This document shows positions 35,150-47,230 of a stretch of 64,000 nucleotides of DNA, piece after piece. Below the pieces are notes generated by a model that searched no databases, had not been told where the DNA came from, and saw nothing but the letters and a program-made list of their open reading frames with translations. Source of the stretch: Neurospora intermedia (Eukaryota > Ascomycota > Sordariomycetes > Sordariales > Sordariaceae); contig BTPP01000001.1 in NCBI GenBank assembly GCA_037102815.1, forward strand, positions 5,357,001 through 5,421,000. Reading direction: 5' to 3'. How positions within the stretch are numbered: the stretch's first letter is position 1; each line of letters opens with the position of its first letter. The position numbers and the translations under genes were made by a program.

Positions 35150-36750
35150 TTATAATTAACCCTCTTTTTAACCCTCTAACCCCCTCAAACAATCTCTAGC
35201 ACCCTCGCCGTTTTAAATTTCTCTAACTACCCAAAAAGTTCTTTAACCGCCAACTTTTTTTTACTTTATTGTACTACTATAATTTCAATTCCTTAAACTT
35301 AGAACGCTTTTAAATATTAGCAATAATTCACCGTAGTTATCCAAACCCTTATTAGTAAAATCGGCCGCTTCCAAACGATTACTGGAAACTTTAACCAACC
35401 GAAACCAATCCTTCCCCACCTTAATAAATTTATAAGTAATAAAAAGAATTTTAATACGTAAATTTATACGGCCGAAACTAAACTATATATTAATAGCCCG
35501 GCTATTAATAATTTGGAAGCCCAATTCTATTACTTTTACTCTAGCCTTTTACCGGCCGTCCATCGGACCCTATTCGCCTTCGTCCAATCTTCTCTAACTA
35601 ACCAAACTCTAGAAAAACTATTCGAGAAACTTCGGTTTAACTATAGCGAAGTTAATTAGAATAAAAAAATAGGACTCGAACTCTTTTCCTTACAATAGAA
35701 ATCTAGGGAATCTATTTCCTACTTTCTTATTTATTTTAAAGAGGTTTTATATAGAGCCAAAACTAATACGTAACTAAACTAGGCTATTATTAATTCGTTA
35801 ATATCCTCTTTAAATAACGAATAATTCGAGCGCCTCTATAAACAGCTAGAAATTCTAAACAACTATTTAGAACTTTATAACTTCCTTCAACATTTAAACA
35901 ATAATAACTTTCTTAGAGGAAGTACAAAATACTCGAATTCTAATACCGCTACTTATATTAATAAAGGGGAACTAATAAACATTACCGCTACCCAAGCTCA
36001 GCCTACCCCGGTAAAGAATTTTAATAACAACTATAATCCAATAGAAATATAGTAAAAGAAATAAAAAAAATAAAGCGCCTATATAATTTACAACTCACCT
36101 TCCTACTAAGCTAATATATACCCGAATAAGTAGAAGGTCTAAATTCAATATATCTGGGTTACTCTAGAATTGGAAGGGGGCTTAGAGGAAGATAACGAAA
36201 TTTATAATAATAATCAGTAATAAAGTAAAGATATTAATTTAATAAAACCCGAAAGGTAGATTCTAAAGTTCCATCGGCGCTAATAGGATCTAAAAATACC
36301 CGGGAAGGCCGTATATACCCTACTTATATATTAATAATAGCGAATCTTACTAAAAATATATATATTAAATACCGCCGTAACTATTAGAGAAAGTAGTATA
36401 TAAATCCTATAACAAAGTCAATAAGGCAGTAATCTTTATAAATAGATAGAATTAAACGTTATAGGGTATCTAGAGGATACCTAATACGGTAGCTACTATA
36501 CAATCCGGGGGTATAACCGGCACTAACGTATATATAAATAATAAGTATTAAAGTAATAAATAAGACTTTCCTAAGGAGATTTACTTACTAATTATCGTTG
36601 ACTATTTACTTAATCGTTTTCTCTTACAAAAACCTAAGCAATAAAGCGTTAGGAATACTCGAGAGTACCGGGGGTATTAGAACACTTAAATTCTTTCTTT
36701 CTTATATATAACATTTCTAACCATTTTTCGAAGGGAGAAGTAGGAAATAA

Positions 36751-37075
36751 TATTATAAGGCTAACACCCAGGGGTATTTACCTAACTAGCACCTATATAA
36801 GCTAGGCATACCTTCTAGTTGGGTATACGGACTAATCGGCTACCGTCAGCCGTCTTGGCGCTAGATACACCGCGTACTATTAGGTACATCCCTCGGGAGC
36901 CGCACGGGCTACATTTCTAGCCTTAGCATTTCTAGTACCTTCAATAACTACACTTTTCGTATATTTAGCTAGAAGCTCTATACCTTACTAGCACAAACCT
37001 CCCTCTTCCTCTTTATCGATTATTTCAAGCTCTTTACAAAGCCTACCTGCGTATATACCTCGTAGATCCCTTACA
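36751..37075 (+). repeat. Right LTR of copy B
   Basis: 325-bp terminal repeat ending CCCTTACA and followed by CTTAT. It keeps more CpA than the other three copies and so looks least mutated on this strand. Confidence 0.85.
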
Positions 37076-37080
37076 CTTAT

Positions 37081-38889
37081 AATAGATTATTTATAGTCTC
37101 TATATTAATATTACTATTACTATTATTAATATTATTAATAATATTAATATTAACCGGTAGACTATCGCCTCCTCCCTTATATTTACTACCGTTATCGCTA
37201 ATACTAAAGGCGGCTATTACCTTATTACTTAATATATTTTATACTAATTCAAATAATAGGCTAGTTACCGTAGCCTTCCCTAGCGATATAGTATATACCT
37301 ACTTACCTATATTTTTAACGTTAAAATTATAATAAATTATACTTCTATCTATAACGTAGTATATTTAATACTTAATAACCTTATTATAATTCTTATACTT
37401 ATAGCTAAGACTATATACCTATACTTATACCAATTCCTAATATATAGTACCGTATAGTTTTACCTCCGTATATTCCTCTCACTACCGGTCCTCCTCTAAA
37501 TTCTTCTTAACTTCTACTAATATAGTATTTATTATAACGCGCTTAAACTTCTTAATACCGGCTAAAATCCGTAACCTTCATAATAATAGTATATTAACCG
37601 TTTATAAGGTTAGAATAATAAAAGGACTAACTAAACTACGAAAGGGGGTAGGAGTAGAGGGTATACTACTACGGGAGGATAGGGTAACGGGTATTTTACT
37701 AGCGGGCGGGTCGACCAACCGAAATTTAAATAATATAGTAAAATAATAGTACTAACTAATATAGTAGAGGTACAACTTTATAATAGTTTTATATTTAAAG
37801 TTATTATACCTATTATAAAAATCCCTCCTAAAAATAGTCTTATTATATATAATAACCCGGGTACGGCGGTTATTATAAGCGGCGGTAGTATATATAATAT
37901 TATATAAAGCGATTAATTGCTTTATTCCTATAGTTATATTATCGTTGATAACGTTTTATATATAATTTCGCTATATATATATAATCTCTCTAAATAGTAA
38001 TGTCCCAAACCGCTACTCGCAGAGCTTACTATTATTTTACTCGACCTTAACCTTTCGAAATAAATTAAAATCTTTAATAGGGGGTAGTTTATTATAGTTA
38101 GTAATAATATATAAACCAATTATATTAAATTAGACCTATATTAAATTAGAGTATTAAAGATATAGCAGCGGCGGTAGTAGTATTAGAACGACCGGCTTAT
38201 AAGTAGCGCGGGGTTGGACCAGTAATACCGAGGCAATTAGTTTAATTAGGGAGGCTATATCGCCGTTATCGTCGTCTAATAAATAAAACAAAGTATTAAG
38301 AGTCCGCTTTTTAAGAATAAGGCGGACGGGGAACTATTGTTCAACCTTATTATCGTTGCTAAAATCCTCGTCGCTACTAAAGATTTTAACGGGTATTATA
38401 AACTTAGGGGGGGACAATAGTAGTTCTAAAACTAATTCTAATTCTAATTTTAATATAATAGCCTTCCCCTTCTTAACAATAGTCTTCTTAATAGTAGCCT
38501 TCTTAGTAGCAGCCTTCTTAATAGTAGTCTTAATAAAAGTAGCCTTCTTTTTAAATAGAGTAATTTTAGGGATAATTTCAATAGATTACTCAATTTTACA
38601 GCTCTTCTTTCTAAAGCGGAAAGAAGCGCATTATAAAATTATTAGAATTATTAGGCTAGGATCTTCCTAATCTTAACCATCGTCGAAGTAGACTACTAGT
38701 ATACTACTTCGAATATAGGATCGCTTTACACCGACGGGTTTTAAATTAAGGATTGTCTTAGGAGGTATTATCGCGATAAATTTAATTAATTACTAGTATT
38801 TTAATTACTTTGTATATTGAAATAGCTTTAAAATAATATAGAAATTATTGTGAAATAATGAATTTTAACGAAGTTGTACAATACAGAAG
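37081..38889. other. Island 2 backbone, right part
   Basis: AT-rich mutated DNA between copy B and the right boundary repeat. Plus-strand frames such as 38356-38670 are low in complexity (Ser/Asn, then Val/Ile/Phe-rich). I do not recognise a transposase here. A weak resemblance to Copia pre-integrase sequence near 37900-37990 is too faint to call. Confidence 0.4.
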
Positions 38890-38962
38890 TGCGGTATGTA
38901 TGTGTGTGTGTGTGCACGCACACACCTCTTGCCAAGACTGCACAGGCGATTGAGTGTGGGAA
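38890..38962 (-). repeat. Right arm of the island 2 boundary inverted repeat
   Basis: Its reverse complement matches 30056-30125 nearly base for base, with a longer CA/TA microsatellite. The sequence right of 38962 returns at once to normal gene-flank composition. Confidence 0.85.
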
Positions 38963-39144
38963 CAGTATCCGATCCGTTACCCATTCCTGTACTACGTTTC
39001 ACGAGCAAGGTCCCGATGAGGCAATAAATGGTGTTCACTGCCCACTCCCCTTCGACTTACTACACTACATACTTCACCGGGTTATCCAGTCGTCGCTGCC
39101 CGTGTTCCTTCACCCACTACACGTAGACAGGATCCAAGTCCACG

Positions 39145-41147
39145 ATGCCTCTCCCCACCTCATCCATCTACCAACCTCCATCGGCCGAGTTCATGAAATG
39201 GCCGAGCCGAAGAAGCGTGGTTCACAGCACCAAAGGAATCGTAGCTTGCACACAACCGCTTGCCGCCAAGTGCGGTATCGACATCCTCAATGCAGGAGGA
39301 AATGCTGCCGTGAGATTTACTGCCCCTTTTGCCTAAACTGATAACAGTTGCTAATATGCATGCCAGGATGCCGCCGTGGCCGTTGGTACGCTTCACCCAT
39401 TGACATGGAACTCATGATGACATGCTCACTAACCAACCTCATCTCACACTTTCTAGCTGCCGGCCTGAACATGACGGAGCCTTGCTCAACCGGCATTGGC
39501 GGTGACATGTTTTGCCTCTACTACGATGCCTCGACTGGCAAGGTCTCGGCCCTGAACGGCTCTGGACGCGCGGGTGGCAAGTGTACCCTCGAGAACGTCC
39601 GAAAGAGCCTGAAAATTCCAGAGGGCACCGTGGGAAAGATCCCCATGAGCAGCGTTCACGCTGTGACAGTGCCTGGTGCTGCCGCCGGTTGGGTCGATAC
39701 TGTCGAGCGGTTTGGCAGTGGCAAGTTGACCATGGAGCAGATTCTCGCACCGGCAATTGAGCTGGGTGAGAAGGGATTTCCTGTTTCGGAGACGACGGCT
39801 TATTTCGTGAGTTTTGGGAGTATCCTATCAAATCCTCCTTGATTGTGCTCGCTCTAACAAGTGAAACAGTGGGGAAGACAGGAAAAGGGCATCCGTGAAG
39901 CGTCTCCCAACTTCGCGGAGATGTTGAAGACCGATTCCTCTGCTCCTGACGGTGTCCGCGCTCCCAAGGCCGGCGAAATCATCAAGCTCCCCAACCTCGC
40001 CAAAACCTTCCGCACCCTGGCAACCGAAGGCAAGAAGGGTTTCTACAGCGGTCGCATCGCCGAGGAACTCGTAAAAGTCGTCAACGATCTCGGCGGCCAT
40101 CTCGAGCTTGCCGACCTGCAACACCACCTCGAAACCGGCAGCGAATCCGTCGAGCCCATCTCCCTGAAATTTCCCAACCCCCACGGCACCTCCGAAACCG
40201 ACGGCGTCGAGCTTTGGGAACACCCTCCCAACGGCCAAGGCATCGTTGCCCTGATGGCCCTCGGCATCCTCAAGCACCTCATCAAGCAAGGCACCATCCC
40301 AGCCTTCGGTCCCTCCGACCACAACACGGCCCCTTACCTGCACGCCATCGTCGAAGCCCTCCGCATCTCCTTCGGCGACGCCTCCTGGTTCGTCACCGAC
40401 CCCAACACCGCTCCCGGCGTCCCGACCTCCCAGCTCATCTCGGCCTCCTACCTCGCCGAGCGCGCCAAGCTCTTCTCCCCATCCTCCGCCAACACCTCGG
40501 TCCTGCAACCGGGCGATCCGTACGCCTCTCCCGCCCTGACCTCCTCCGACACCGTCTACTTTGCTTGCTCTGACTCCCAAGGCAACGCCATCTCGTTTAT
40601 CAACTCCAACTACGGCGGCTTCGGCACCTGCATCATCCCCGCCGGCTGCGGTTTTACGCTTCAGAATCGCGGCGCCAACTTCTCGCTGGATGCGAAGCAC
40701 CCGAATGTGCTAGCGCCGAGGAAGAGGCCATACCACACGATTATTCCCGGTCTGGTCACAAATTTGCAGGATAGCAGTCTGCACTCGGTGTTTGGCGTCA
40801 TGGGCGGGTTCATGCAGCCGCAGGGACATGTGCAGACGTTGCTTGGGCAGGTGTTGTGCGGGCTGAGCCCGCAGCAGGCGTTGGATGCGCCGAGAGTGTG
40901 TATCGGCGCGGGAATGCCAGATGAGGGGAATGTGTATGATGCGACGGTACATGTGGAAGAGGGGATGCCGGAGGAGACGGTAGAGGGATTAAGGAAGTTG
41001 GGGCACAAGGTGGAGGTTGTGAAGGGTATGGGGAGAATCTTGTTCGGTAGGGGACAAATTATTCGATGGACGAAGGATGTTGATGGGACGGGGGTGTGGT
41101 CGGCGGGAAGCGATATGAGAGGCGATGGTGCTGCTTACCCGGCGTAA
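39145..41147 (+). CDS. Gamma-glutamyltranspeptidase family protein (Ntn hydrolase)
   Basis: Family members cleave the gamma-glutamyl bond of glutathione and related compounds after autoprocessing at an internal Thr. Four exons (39145-39309, 39367-39385, 39457-39806, 39870-41147) encode 603 aa; exon 2 is only 19 nt. The N-terminal domain shows the family pattern GGNAADAAVAVAAGLN and EPCSTGIGGDMFCLYYD. The likely nucleophile is Thr406 in SSDTVYFACSDSQGNAISF. The canonical family has Thr-His after the nucleophile; here it is Thr-Val-Tyr, as in the YwrD-like branch. SNYGGFGTCI and GGFMQPQGHVQTL fit the small subunit. No signal peptide or N-terminal anchor is evident, unlike secreted or membrane GGTs, so a cytosolic hydrolase is likely. 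It starts 180 bp right of island 2 and converges on CENP-I with a 193-bp gap. Confidence 0.9.
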
Positions 41148-41340
41148 TCTGGAGATGGTGATGATGACTCCGGTGAGAAAGAACGAGGTTAAAACTGGCA
41201 AATAGCAAGTTGTTAGAACGAGACGAGAAACACAAACACATCTGGATATCCCCAACAGAGTAAATCGACCACCCTGCAGTATTCTTCCCCCCTTTACTGC
41301 CACCTCTGCCCACATCCTCCACTGACGACAGTCAACACGA

Positions 41341-43778
41341 CTACTGCCTCCCCTTCATCAAGTTCTTCATCGTGTTATACATCAACTCTGGCACCCCCTT
41401 AAACCCTCTCTCCTCCAAATACCTCAACACTCCCGCTCTATACTCCTGCCAACTAATCTCCAACCCTCCCTTCCCTGCCAGCGCCGCCAGACTCTGCTGT
41501 GTAACCGGCCCTGCATGTCTCGCCCTCAATCCGCGATCACTAATGTCCATCTCCCCTTCCAGCTCACGATCCTCCAACTCCCTCAGGAACGAAATACTCT
41601 GCAAACATAACACCGGACTGTGACTTAATCCAAACACGGATCCGAGCACCAGCTCCCCATCGGGCTCCAGCTTCCTGAGGTACCCTCTCAGCGCCGCCTC
41701 CAGCGTTCTAGGCACGAGACATCCCTTGGCGTTGGCGTCGCTGACGGCGAACGCCCGGCCTCGCCAGAGGACATTGCACAGATCCATCAGGAAGGCATTG
41801 AAGGTGGTTATTTGCTGTCTTTCCTCCGCAAACAGGGGGCGAGCGGACGGGGAGGTGGACACCATGACGGATTCCCACGCGCGCTTGTAGGTCGCTAGGA
41901 TGCCGCAGAGTCGGGAGACGACTTCGAGCGAGTGGGAGAAGTGGAGGGTGTAAATTAGCAAGGAAGGCGGGATGGTAATGGGGATGTGCTTGAGAAGGGA
42001 AGGGGAGGAGAAGATGCGGGTGGCGACGAGGGTGTAGAAGTCGAGGATGAGGAGGTGGGTGGGTACCGTGGGCGAGGTTTGGGCGATGGTTAGGGAGAGA
42101 GTGTTGACGTGGGCTATGAGGGCTGGGATGGACTGAGGGGCCGGGGAGGAGGAAAGGGTGGTTGAGTCGGAGGAGAGCATGGTGAGGGTCCATTGTCGGA
42201 GGAGGGAGGTGTAAAAAGTTAGGAGGGAAAGTTGGGATTCGGAGGTATTGTCGAGGAGAACGGATTCGAAGGGCTGGAGGAGGATCTGGTAGAGCTCTGG
42301 GATGTGGTAAGTTAGCTTGGTTGTCTAAGGGTCAAATGGATGAAAGGGTTGAGATTAACCTTTGAAATTCATTAGTGGGAGGAAGCTCAGAGTCTCTACG
42401 ACTATGTCTCTTTTGTCTCTGCCGTCCCAGACTTGCAGAAACTCGCGGAAAAAATTGATGAGGAGAGGTGGTAGTGTCTACTTTCAGGGTTAGTCAAAGT
42501 TGATACTACTCGACAATGCTTTCTGATGCGGACCTTTGTGCTGGCAGCATAGCCATGAATGATGTCTACCATGTCAAGTAGCAGACTTGGGTCGGCATCT
42601 CCACTTCGAACATCGTCCAGGCACGCTGTTACCCAATTATTCACCCGTGATAAACCTTCGGCATCTGGCCGGAGGACCAGAAGTTTCTGGAGGAGGGGGT
42701 CTGCTAATACTGCAACGAGCTGCGTCGGAAACTCAATCTTTTCCAGGTTCTCAGCTAGGGACTTTGGACTATTGACCTCTTCAAGAGTGACAGAGTTCTG
42801 CAGGTTGGTTGGTTACTTTGTTTACATCAATGATGATAGCGAGGGGGAAGACGGCACTCACTTCTTGAGCATGCAGAGTATGCACAGCCGGAATAAGGAT
42901 GCCCTTTACCCCCCTTTGTTGGCGGCCAAAGGCAGACCTGACAGCGAAGCCATTTCTGACTGTGCCATCTTGGATAGCTTCAGTTTGTTGCTGCTGGATC
43001 TCATCTAGTCTTGCTCGCCATTGCGGGTCAGGATGCTTGAAGGTAGCTGCGCGACCGTTGGCAGCATCGCCGACAATAATTTCCGGGTAGTAGTTCTTGA
43101 AAACTCGGAGGAGGCCTGTCAAATTCGGATCGTTTCCCGTCTGCCTGGACAAGGCCAGAATAGTCTGTATCCTGAAAGGCTTGACGTGTTTTCGTCGCGT
43201 GATGAGGGCCAAGACATGACATAATTGCGGCCTGATGGCGGCAGTGTCGAGGAGGTTGAAAAGGACACCATAAGTCTGGGATAATATGCTGGTGTCTTGA
43301 AGCAAGTGGTAGACCATAATCAGCCACTTGAGAAGAAGAGTCTGGATCGGAAAGGAGGGCTTGAGCTGGCCATGGCCCAAGGCACAAACCACTTTCAGGA
43401 CGGACTCGTTGTTCAGCTTGCCCACTGGATACAAGTTTTTGATAATGGCGCCCTTGGATGCTTGGTCCAGATGGTTGGTGAGAGTGACCAGGTCAACCAG
43501 ACGGGCGAGCTCATCGGGCAACGCACCCCTGTCGTAGAGCACCGAGGTTAAGCTTTCGACGGTGGGCTTTATGCTGGTTTGACGGCGTTTGGACGGCACT
43601 TTGGAGGCTAGAGAAGAATTAGTAAATCTGTTGCTTAGGAATGTAAAGAGAAGTGCGTACCTGCCTCGATGTCATCCAGGAGAGCGCCGAGATTGTCTTT
43701 GTCGCCGACATGATCATGATCACCGAGATTCACACTGGTGTCGTTTGTAGTATTGTGATGTCCTTCAACGGAAGACAT
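41341..43778 (-). CDS. Inner kinetochore protein CENP-I (Mis6/Ctf3)
   Basis: CENP-I is part of the constitutive centromere-associated network that links CENP-A chromatin to the outer kinetochore. Five minus-strand exons are read: 43778-43661, 43607-42862, 42797-42534, 42477-42360 and 42296-41341. All introns are short and GT-AG, and the product is 733 aa. The N-terminus, MSSVEGHHNTTNDTSVNLG, is variable. The family core begins with LTSVLYDRGALPDELARLV and LTNHLDQASKGAIIKNLYPV, with LLKWLIMVYHLL, then KPFRIQTILAL and LTGLLRVFKNYYPEIIVG, as in Mis6 relatives. The C-terminal half is helical HEAT-like. Length fits fungal members (about 700 aa). The start is the first in-frame ATG before the conserved region. 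Confidence 0.92.
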
Positions 43779-46700
43779 TTTGCAAGCCCGGTTCTGTTGA
43801 TCGTCGCAATAACGATGACGGACCTTATCACAGAAATACCTTCATGTCGTGGAATATTGCGATTCGTTGCGACATGTCTTTGACGACAGGTCGAGTACTA
43901 CTTTGTACATGTGATGATTGATTGGGAGACGCGTCGCGGCGCGCCCCACCATGAGTTACCGTCGTCACCCAACCGACCTGGTGGTTGAATGTGGCTCGTG
44001 CACTGGTCTGATCTAGTGTATTTGTAACCCTTGCTGACATAATATTTATGCCGTCTCATGTGAGTGGTTATGCACAAGATTGTGCATTGCTCCCCAAATG
44101 GGAAATAACAAAAGTCCAGCCGGATTCGACACTTTGGTCGTTTTTAGAAAGTGTCAGAAACGACGTGGCAGACGCTCAACACACTGAATTATCAGCAGTT
44201 TGACTTCCCCTCCACTCTCTCTTACACTACAGGTACTTACGCACTTTTGGAACGACCCGAACAGATTCGACAAGAGATTCAAGGCGTTCAGTCCTGCCTC
44301 AAACGTACCCGCTGAGGAGAATGAGGTGGGACTTTCTCGGGTTTCGTGTTACACAAGACATGCTACGGCCAAGGAACGACCGATTTCGCATACCAAACTC
44401 CTCCACCTCGTGGGGTATTTATCTGCGCCTGACCCGGGCAGGAGGCCGAGGCTGGCATCATGGAAGGTGGGCATACCTTGCCTTTACCGGAACATGCCGG
44501 TACTGACTTTCTCCGGTACCAACGGAGCTATCACTCATCGTCTTGCTGAGTGTTGTCAGACAGAGCGGGCACGTCTCGCTGTCGGTTATCATCATGGACC
44601 CAGGTCACGGCTACCTACTAATACTTACTGTCACGCTGCAGCAACGCCTTACACAGTGGGAGACAGCAACCCAATTCATATCACGAGTTCATCCATCACT
44701 GCAGTTACTAGCTTGCAGTAAGCGTGTCAGGCTATTTTTCACCACCAGCAAATGAATTCTTCAGCCGTAAGACATTATGCGGAACAAGCAACGAGGGAAC
44801 GAAAGCGAACGACGGACGGGGGGAGACGCCGTCCTGAAAACTCCTCTCGTTGATCAGGTCAAGTTGTCCACCCTCTGCCTCTATCGACTTCTTCTGAAGC
44901 CTGATTTCTCTATGCAATCGGAGTTCACTAAGGACTTTACTGCTTGCTACCTATTCGTTTGCCTGTTGGTTGTCACCGCCTTGTTGGCGGCCCGTCCTCC
45001 ATGTGGATTCCCACCCTTTTCTTACCCGGCCTTTCCCAATCTTACCAACTATGTACAACTAGCGTTTTACCGTTATTTTGACCTATCGTCATGGCGAATC
45101 TTTGTATGTCTCACTGGAGTCACTGCAGCTTACCTACATACCTCCAGATTGGCCCCCACAGCTACCCTTCATATTAGTCTCTGGTCACTCCTCCGCTTCC
45201 GGCGCAGGGAGAATTACTGAACACCACTGACTGCTTGTCCTGAAGAAGCCGGGCTCAAGCTTCATTCACGACTCGATGCTCAATGGTCACACGATACGCA
45301 AGAAAACCTGCTATATGTACGCCGACGCTCTCGTTCTTGGAAGTGATCAGTTCGATTTTGCCCTCAAGTGTCATCACGAAGGCGCCCGTTCCAAGAGGTC
45401 AGAGGAAGAAGAAGAAGCATAAAAGCAGGCCGACGAGGCCATGCCTCTCTTTCACGCAGAAGCCAATCGAACTCAGACCTTTACGCCCACTGTCATCATC
45501 CAACTCTTCTGGTGCGACTGAACGACGAGACGGATATGCTCTGTGCATATTGCAGCAAGCGGTATCCATTTGCCGCTGTCCTCGTGTCAGCATTCACCGG
45601 CTTAAGACTAGGCCCGTCAGACCTCACGAGGCACTCTGACTCCAGACGGACGGACTTGGCACGCAAATCATGAGAGCTGCCTAGCAGCACAGCATCATCT
45701 CAACTTTTTGCCTCTTGACCGGTGCGGTTATAGAAAGATATGGGTACGTACTATGCCCTCTGCCGTGTCACCGTTCCATTCAGTCAGCTTGCTGTGGACT
45801 CGAAAAAGATTTGTCCCTCCTTCGTCTGCGTGGGTGGTCAGCGTTGGCGCCGGCTGCGCTTCGAGCCACCCCTTGTCGATGCTGTTGACTAGATTCTATA
45901 GTGTTCTTTACCCTTGAAACCACCCCAGCACCGAGTACAAGCACCAAAGGATGCCCGGTACCACGCTGCCCGTGCGACTCCATCATCAGGGGCTCGGGCT
46001 TCCATACCGCTCTGACTTCCTGCCATGATATTCTTTTCCCTTCCCCAACCTCATCCTTCAGCGTTGGCAAAAAAAAACGAATAATGAGCGAGAACTTGAG
46101 GTCGGTGAGAGCATCGTAAAGCACTGGACCGGAACTTCCTGTTACGCGTTTCTCGTTCGAATACCCAAACCATTCTTTTTTACAATCTTGATGTGTCAAG
46201 TATTATGCCATCACACGCCCTTATACAATATCAGCGCATTGCTCCTTGTGCTACCCCAGTTGCTGCTCAGCGTACACCAGAGCTATATAGCCTGCTCGTC
46301 ATCACCCAATGGGCTGTTGCCCTGCGAAAGAAAAGATGTCCGTGCAAAGTTTTTAAGCCCCTTTAAACACGTCTCATATTTTCTTTTCTCTCCCGTGTCT
46401 TTCTTAGACGCGCGAATATCCGCAATGACCTAGTCCATTTGCCCACTCGTGTGGATAACATGGTGTTACCATTACACCTGCACCACCCGAGACATTCAAG
46501 CCAGGCAACTCCTATATACATCTTTGCAATGTCGACAACCACCCCCCCTATCTGAACAACCTGCTGGATGGACTGCTGACGTTAGTGGGATCAACCCAGT
46601 CAGCCAACTGCCATTCGAGGAGGGCTAGTGTTCTCTTAAAGTTCCATCATTCCCATTCCTGTTCGGTTGTTCCTTTGCCTGGTGTCGCGCTTAGCCTAGT

Positions 46701-47230
46701 CTCTTGCCATTTCCGGTAGTTTCTCTGCTCAACCGCGGTATCAAAAACAGGAAACACAAGGTGAAGCCACTCCGTCGTTATCTGCCATTGCCGAACCTGC
46801 TTCCTGGTTCGGATTTTGAATCTGTCCCCCCTATTGGTCCTTACGAGCGACTGATCCGACCCGAAATTGAACCTGAGCGCTGCTAGACGCGTAGCCTTTC
46901 TTACTCGTGTGTTATGGACCCATCATAGCTTTCAGAGGGCTGGCTGTTTTCTACATTTGCTGGTCGTTGTTGCCGGACGATCTAGCTTAAGTCGACCTCG
47001 CGGGAGCTCCAGCCGCTTGAGTTTCTTCATAACATTGCATATACACATCCGAACCCTGCGGATCAGTGTATGAAAATTTTGGAACGGAGGCTTGGCACTG
47101 AATTGATTAGGACTTTTATAAACAAGAGGTAAGTCAGTCAGTCATCAATGCCTTTAAATCACCCAAAAACCGCGAACGGTCCAACCGATCTTTTTACGCT
47201 AAACATGATAATACTACAGGTTCATGAACC
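43779..47230. other. Gene-free interval of 3.4 kb
   Basis: Base composition is normal and no RIP signature is present, yet no frame above about 173 codons exists and none shows a domain. It holds the CENP-I promoter at its left end and the leader of the GNAT gene at the right. The palindrome GGTTCATGAACC (47219-47230) directly precedes the GNAT start. I looked for a GH3 barrel upstream of that gene and found none. Confidence 0.5.

Larger units (their letters stand above)
34826..37075 (+). mobile_element. LTR element copy B, gag-only type (fossil)
   Basis: LTRs at 34826-35149 and 36751-37075 enclose 1.6 kb. The target duplication CTTAT flanks it (34821-34825 and 37076-37080). The plus strand between about 35330 and 36050 reads like a retrotransposon capsid (gag) domain, followed near 36080-36120 by a segment with zinc-knuckle spacing. 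No protease, reverse transcriptase or integrase region is visible, so it is probably a non-autonomous family that used proteins of a relative. It is broken many times. It stands in opposite orientation to copy A, 294 bp away. Confidence 0.82.
30056..38962. mobile_element. Composite AT-rich island 2 bounded by an inverted repeat
   Basis: A 70-bp sequence at 30056-30125 recurs inverted at 38890-38962, exactly at the edges of an 8.9-kb AT-rich block almost free of CpA and TpG. Inside lie one Tc1/mariner relic and two LTR fossils. Subtracting these leaves about 3.1 kb of unassigned backbone (31459-32265, 34527-34820, 37081-38889 and edges). The layout suggests a terminal-inverted-repeat DNA element that was later invaded, as in island 1. 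No target duplication is visible outside the repeats, so the class stays open; an inverted duplication of host sequence around the insertion is the alternative. Confidence 0.55.

Noticed and set aside
37900-37990. Faint resemblance to the Copia region before the integrase
   Set aside because: Only a few hydrophobic residues agree and no neighbouring Copia domain is visible.
30047-38971. A target duplication around the island 2 boundary repeats
   Set aside because: The nine bases outside each arm (CGTTTATCA and CAGTATCCG) do not match, and shifting the ends does not produce a convincing direct repeat.
39828-40700. A 290-codon minus-strand open frame opposite the gamma-glutamyltranspeptidase gene
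   Set aside because: It mirrors the GC-rich third positions of the real gene, is Gly/Val/Asp-rich and has no domain.
44200-47200. A possible GH3 catalytic barrel upstream of the GNAT gene
   Set aside because: No frame shows GH3 barrel motifs and no exon chain could be joined to the GNAT start.
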